From Candidatus Proteinoplasmatales archaeon SG8-5 (GTDB lineage Archaea; Thermoplasmatota; Thermoplasmata; SG8-5): 15,500 nucleotides of DNA. Below the pieces are notes generated by a model. It was not told where the DNA came from. It saw only the letters and a list, made by a program, of their open reading frames with translations, and ran no database searches. The position numbers were made by a program, and so were the translations under genes. The stretch lies in contig LSSH01000072.1 in NCBI GenBank assembly GCA_001595885.1, positions 1 to 15,500 on the forward strand, read 5' to 3'. Positions 13,801 through 15,500 of the stretch are shown piece after piece (position 1 is the first letter of the stretch; every line of letters begins with the position of its first letter).

Positions 13801-15500
13801 TATCGATATTACCTTCGTATTTGCCTTCGAGCGGTGTTGCGAACAGGGTCACTGTCTCACCCGCGGATTCTGTTGTACTCGCTACATTCACGTCAATGCT
13901 CGGGATCAGCAGGTCGCCGTCCTTGACGGTGACCAGGAGCGTGTCCTCGGCCGGATAGAGGTCCCTGTCAAGCTCGATGTATCCGGCAGGTCCGAAGCTC
14001 TCGATGATGTCAATGTTGACGCATTCCCAGTTGCTGTAATCGGTGCCGTCGTAAGACCTGGCCCAGACCTTGCAGGGTCCGAGACCGTAATATGAATGGG
14101 CGTCCGTCACATCCCAGGAGAACGACCAGGAGTTGGTTCCGGTGGCCAGCTGCCACCATTCCCTGTTGATCTTTACCTCGACATAGCTGACCGTCCCGTC
14201 GCTGTCGGAAGCCGTACCATGAATGGTGTATATGCCGTCCATGGGCACCTCTCCGCCTTCGGACGGGTCGGTGATGGTGCAGGTCGGTATCGCATTCGAC
14301 ACGCCCGACACTGTGAGCATCTCGTCCCGCATGGTCTCGATGTCTATCATCCAGGCTGCGTTTACTTCCGCCTCATCACCTATTCCATGATGGCGAGCAC
14401 TTGAACTATATTCAACTTGTACCACATCGTCCAACCCTGTGGGGTAATTCGATGTCCAGACCTCATCCCTTGCCTGAAGGGATAATGCCTGTATTGTCGG
14501 GTCAGGAATGCCGGTATTCATATTATCCATCCATTCCCACACATCATGACATTTTTGGGCGACCCATGCGCTTGTATGTGCCGTATTGATCTCGGTAAGG
14601 TAACTGCCGTGAGTGCATTCCTGAGCAATGTTGTTGAAGGTCGGCCAGAAAGTGTAATCCCAGTTATTCATATCAACAGTACTAATAGTGGCACTTACGC
14701 CGGTCCAGTAATCCAATGAGATTTCATGCGCCATTTCTTCCGGTGCGGGATTCCCTGCGACATAGTTCATTAGATTCTCGTAATTGTAGCCGGCGCCAGC
14801 GATGTTGTCCATTGAACAAACGGTATAATTAGTGATGGGCTTGTAACCGTAAAGCCACTCATGGGTCATCATTTGGCACAGGTCCCATGAAGTGATGTCT
14901 ATTGGCTTGGTAAATGAAGACCTGACAGCGTTCGCAATTGTCGTGATCTCGACCAGGTCGATGACGCCAGATGTGGGATTTTCACCGTAGATTGCCCCGC
15001 TTGTGCCTCCGCCGTGTCCGCCACTGTCCCAGACCAGCCTCTGTCCTGGATAATTAACAAACCACCAATCTAGGATGATGATGATCTGGCTTGGATCATT
15101 GAGATCTGGTTCAGCGGGCAGGCCAAGTTCGGCCGTGGTGAAAACGGTGTATCCGCCTCCGCCGCCCTCATCCATAACTCTCATCTCATTCGGTCCGGCA
15201 CCATCGTCGTCGAAGAAGCAGACAGACCAGTGATTGGCGCTGGAACCGCCGGCCGCCATCTCATTTGCATCATCTTCCAGGAGGCTCTCTATTCCAGCAG
15301 CCTCACCGTTGCATATGTAGAGGTAAGACCAGGGCTTTTCGGGTGCTCTGGTCGAACATTCCGGCGGATGACCGAACACCTCGCTCTTGCGAGCAGCATC
15401 GTATGCAGCATATTCCTCGGTCGTCCTGTAATCCAGGACCTCGGCATATTGATGCTGTTGGTCACCCTCCATCATCTCGAACTGGCCGTCAATCAGCTTG
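10892..15500 (-). CDS. Giant secreted C11 clostripain-like peptidase (5' end beyond window)
   Basis: The frame is open to the right edge (reading KLIDGQFE before the first ATG at 15475), so the true start and signal peptide lie outside. At least 1535 residues are present; numbering is from M at 15475. The C11 domain (about 46-300) has the probable catalytic His154 in WDSGGHGGG and Cys200 in SWDLCQMMTHEW, 46 residues apart as in the structurally known C11 enzyme PmC11. GAGYNYENL matches the family's conserved Gly-x-x-Tyr strand. Known C11 enzymes cut after Arg/Lys. Then come an Ig-like domain (about 395-490, TASDSDGTVSYVEVKI), another beta-domain (495-605), a jelly-roll-like domain (620-770), FN3 copy 1 (781-867), a further FN3-like domain (870-967), a second jelly-roll-like domain (980-1145), FN3 copy 2 (1154-1240), a beta-domain (1243-1350) and the C-terminal GWN/WVHT module (1352-1527). 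No membrane anchor is seen. It acts on external protein or the cell's surroundings. Confidence 0.93.
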   Translation of the reverse strand, partial: KLIDGQFEMMEGDQQHQYAEVLDYRTTEEYAAYDAARKSEVFGHPPECSTRAPEKPWSYLYICNGEAAGIESLLEDDANEMAAGGSSANHWSVCFFDDDGAGPNEMRVMDEGGGGGYTVFTTAELGLPAEPDLNDPSQIIIILDWWFVNYPGQRLVWDSGGHGGGTSGAIYGENPTSGVIDLVEITTIANAVRSSFTKPIDITSWDLCQMMTHEWLYGYKPITNYTVCSMDNIAGAGYNYENLMNYVAGNPAPEEMAHEISLDYWTGVSATISTVDMNNWDYTFWPTFNNIAQECTHGSYLTEINTAHTSAWVAQKCHDVWEWMDNMNTGIPDPTIQALSLQARDEVWTSNYPTGLDDVVQVEYSSSARHHGIGDEAEVNAAWMIDIETMRDEMLTVSGVSNAIPTCTITDPSEGGEVPMDGIYTIHGTASDSDGTVSYVEVKINREWWQLATGTNSWSFSWDVTDAHSYYGLGPCKVWARSYDGTDYSNWECVNIDIIESFGPAGYIELDRDLYPAEDTLLVTVKDGDLLIPSIDVNVASTTESAGETVTLFATPLEGKYEGNIDISATDSAGVLCVSDGDTITATYNDADDGTGSPATVTDTAMVDNDPPQPPTALTVQWVDYTPTIVWQDDFEDGDASDWSGSGMGVGGVDTRTANSGIYSMYSGESTYTWDSPVMDTSGFVSGDLSVWVQQGATSIGSENPDLGEDLVISYLNDGASWITLGTLAGADPEATIYTPTYPLGADAFHAGFQVRFYQTGGSGATFDYWHWDDPVVAAMSPVVGSGPDNQLDWALSLDDGAGDNDVVQYNLYRANDEFGPWDAGAIIDTLPPGTTSYLDVGMGEFDGINWWYVIRALDGVGNLDMNTNAVPEVPPFNVAPTAPNDPTPANGAIGVSVDPTLSVRAADPNGDPLTMRFYDASGPTLIGTNLNVPSGTYTNMSWLGLSPETTYSWFVEADDGEYVTSSPTWSFTTMDITPPAPPTGLTVDWFGVVSMTWLDEDFSISVPPSGWNIYTSGTTGTWSQQATNNAGGTAPEARFYYGSSGIGTSVLYAGPFDTSGLTSMDLQWQNQINDYTGGTGVRLSIRTSTDGTTWTEDGWFWDDTVTPGSTTASLETLTVTTNVGSPSFYIGWAVTGDSWQLNYWYIDDVLLTSIGGGTTEDNWLNWTLSGDDGAGVNDVDHYNIYRSTVSSGPWDGAHIIDTVPAGTATYMDYGYGELDGINWWYVVRAEDIWGNEEMNTNAVPEIPVADMPPTVTLDSPNGGQTYPADSLISIFWTAADDNPWGPTPNCWIYYDDDTNPGNGQTLITNTVDAGAATYIWDTTGVPAGDYYLHIVVEDSIGQSNEDWSDGTITILPPVYNIDLTGIGAGEWVFVSFPILATGDVLTVYDDASWGDGQSAWDIAQWFDNVNKQWRSFSIYKPPAINDMDAFDNTMGVWLHLTSNGGDQQLTVGTGDMPAGPVMINLYTGWNLVSYPSNTPRLASATLPPEADLISVYDLAQPYLIRDELPNTVTMQVGNAYWVHVTADTVWTVDV
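10895..11422 (-). repeat. C-terminal GWN/WVHT module, copy in C11 peptidase
   Basis: This stretch encodes residues 1352-1527. Half-repeat one runs from EWVFVSFPI through NTMGVWLHLT, half-repeat two from GWNLVSYPS through GNAYWVHVT, ending TVWTVDV. It matches the end of the M14 peptidase over its whole length although the catalytic domains are unrelated. Sharing by module duplication or recombination is inferred. Confidence 0.8.
11756..12016 (-). repeat. FN3-type repeat, copy 2 within the C11 peptidase
   Basis: The 87-residue unit (1154-1240) starts DNWLNWTLSGDDGAG and ends NTNAVPEIP. It aligns without gaps to the unit at 12875-13135; I count 56 identical residues of 87. Shared landmarks are DDGAG, YR, GPWD, IIDT, DGINWWYV and NTNAVPE. 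The DNA copies are also the same length (261 bases) but have diverged, so the duplication is not recent. Confidence 0.85.
12875..13135 (-). repeat. FN3-type repeat, copy 1 within the C11 peptidase
   Basis: The 87-residue unit (781-867) starts DNQLDWALSLDDGAG and ends NTNAVPEVP. Each copy directly follows a roughly 150-residue jelly-roll-like domain (after QDDFEDGDASDWSG here, after LDEDFSISVPPSGWN in the other). The duplicated unit was therefore probably jelly-roll plus FN3, with the jelly-roll part diverging faster. Confidence 0.85.

Noticed and set aside
15473..15475. ATG at 15475 as the true start of the C11 peptidase
   Set aside because: The frame stays open to the window edge and no signal peptide follows this ATG, so the real start is outside.

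Overview
The window looks like chromosomal DNA of a euryarchaeon, most likely from the Thermoplasmata side of the tree. Sediment groups such as MBG-D/Thermoprofundales are my best guess. The reasons are archaeal-style TATA boxes (TTTATA-type) about 25 bases upstream of several starts, short or absent leaders with SD-type sites, frequent AGG arginine codons, and very large secreted peptidases. Clostripain-type extracellular peptidases have been reported from sediment MBG-D genomes. The lineage is inferred from gene content; no rRNA or other strict marker is present.

Left part (1-3522). A bacterial-type mutS is cut by the left edge and reads leftward. It is divergent from a secreted, single-pass membrane protein of unknown function (2004-2813). 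Just downstream, on its own TATA box, comes an MgtC/SapB-family membrane protein (2863-3522). A near-perfect 12-bp inverted repeat (3561-3588) closes this rightward pair and the opposing leftward cluster.

Middle part (3594-7736, all leftward). In transcription order: a long coiled-coil protein with a Lys/Thr-rich tail; an NAD-type beta-decarboxylating dehydrogenase of the isocitrate/isopropylmalate/homoisocitrate family; a divergent PLP enzyme of the serine hydroxymethyltransferase family whose start overlaps the dehydrogenase stop (ATGA); and, after a 56-base gap, a small protein ending in a V4R-like cysteine motif. The first three form a tight operon.

Right part (7846-15500, leftward). Two giant extracellular peptidases dominate. 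The upstream one is a C11 clostripain-like cysteine peptidase, cut by the right edge and followed by Ig/FN3-type and jelly-roll-like domains. The downstream one is an M14 zinc carboxypeptidase with its own promoter and strong SD, carrying an inserted amidotransferase-fold domain. Both end in the same roughly 170-residue C-terminal module (two GWN...WVH-T half-repeats, ending W-x-VD). This module is the most interesting signal here: a likely shared attachment, stability or sorting domain, with no transmembrane anchor visible in either protein. An endopeptidase and an exopeptidase side by side suggest stepwise breakdown of external protein. Uptake genes are not in the window.

No tRNA, rRNA, CRISPR array, transposase or integrase was seen. 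All intergenic gaps are under 200 bases.
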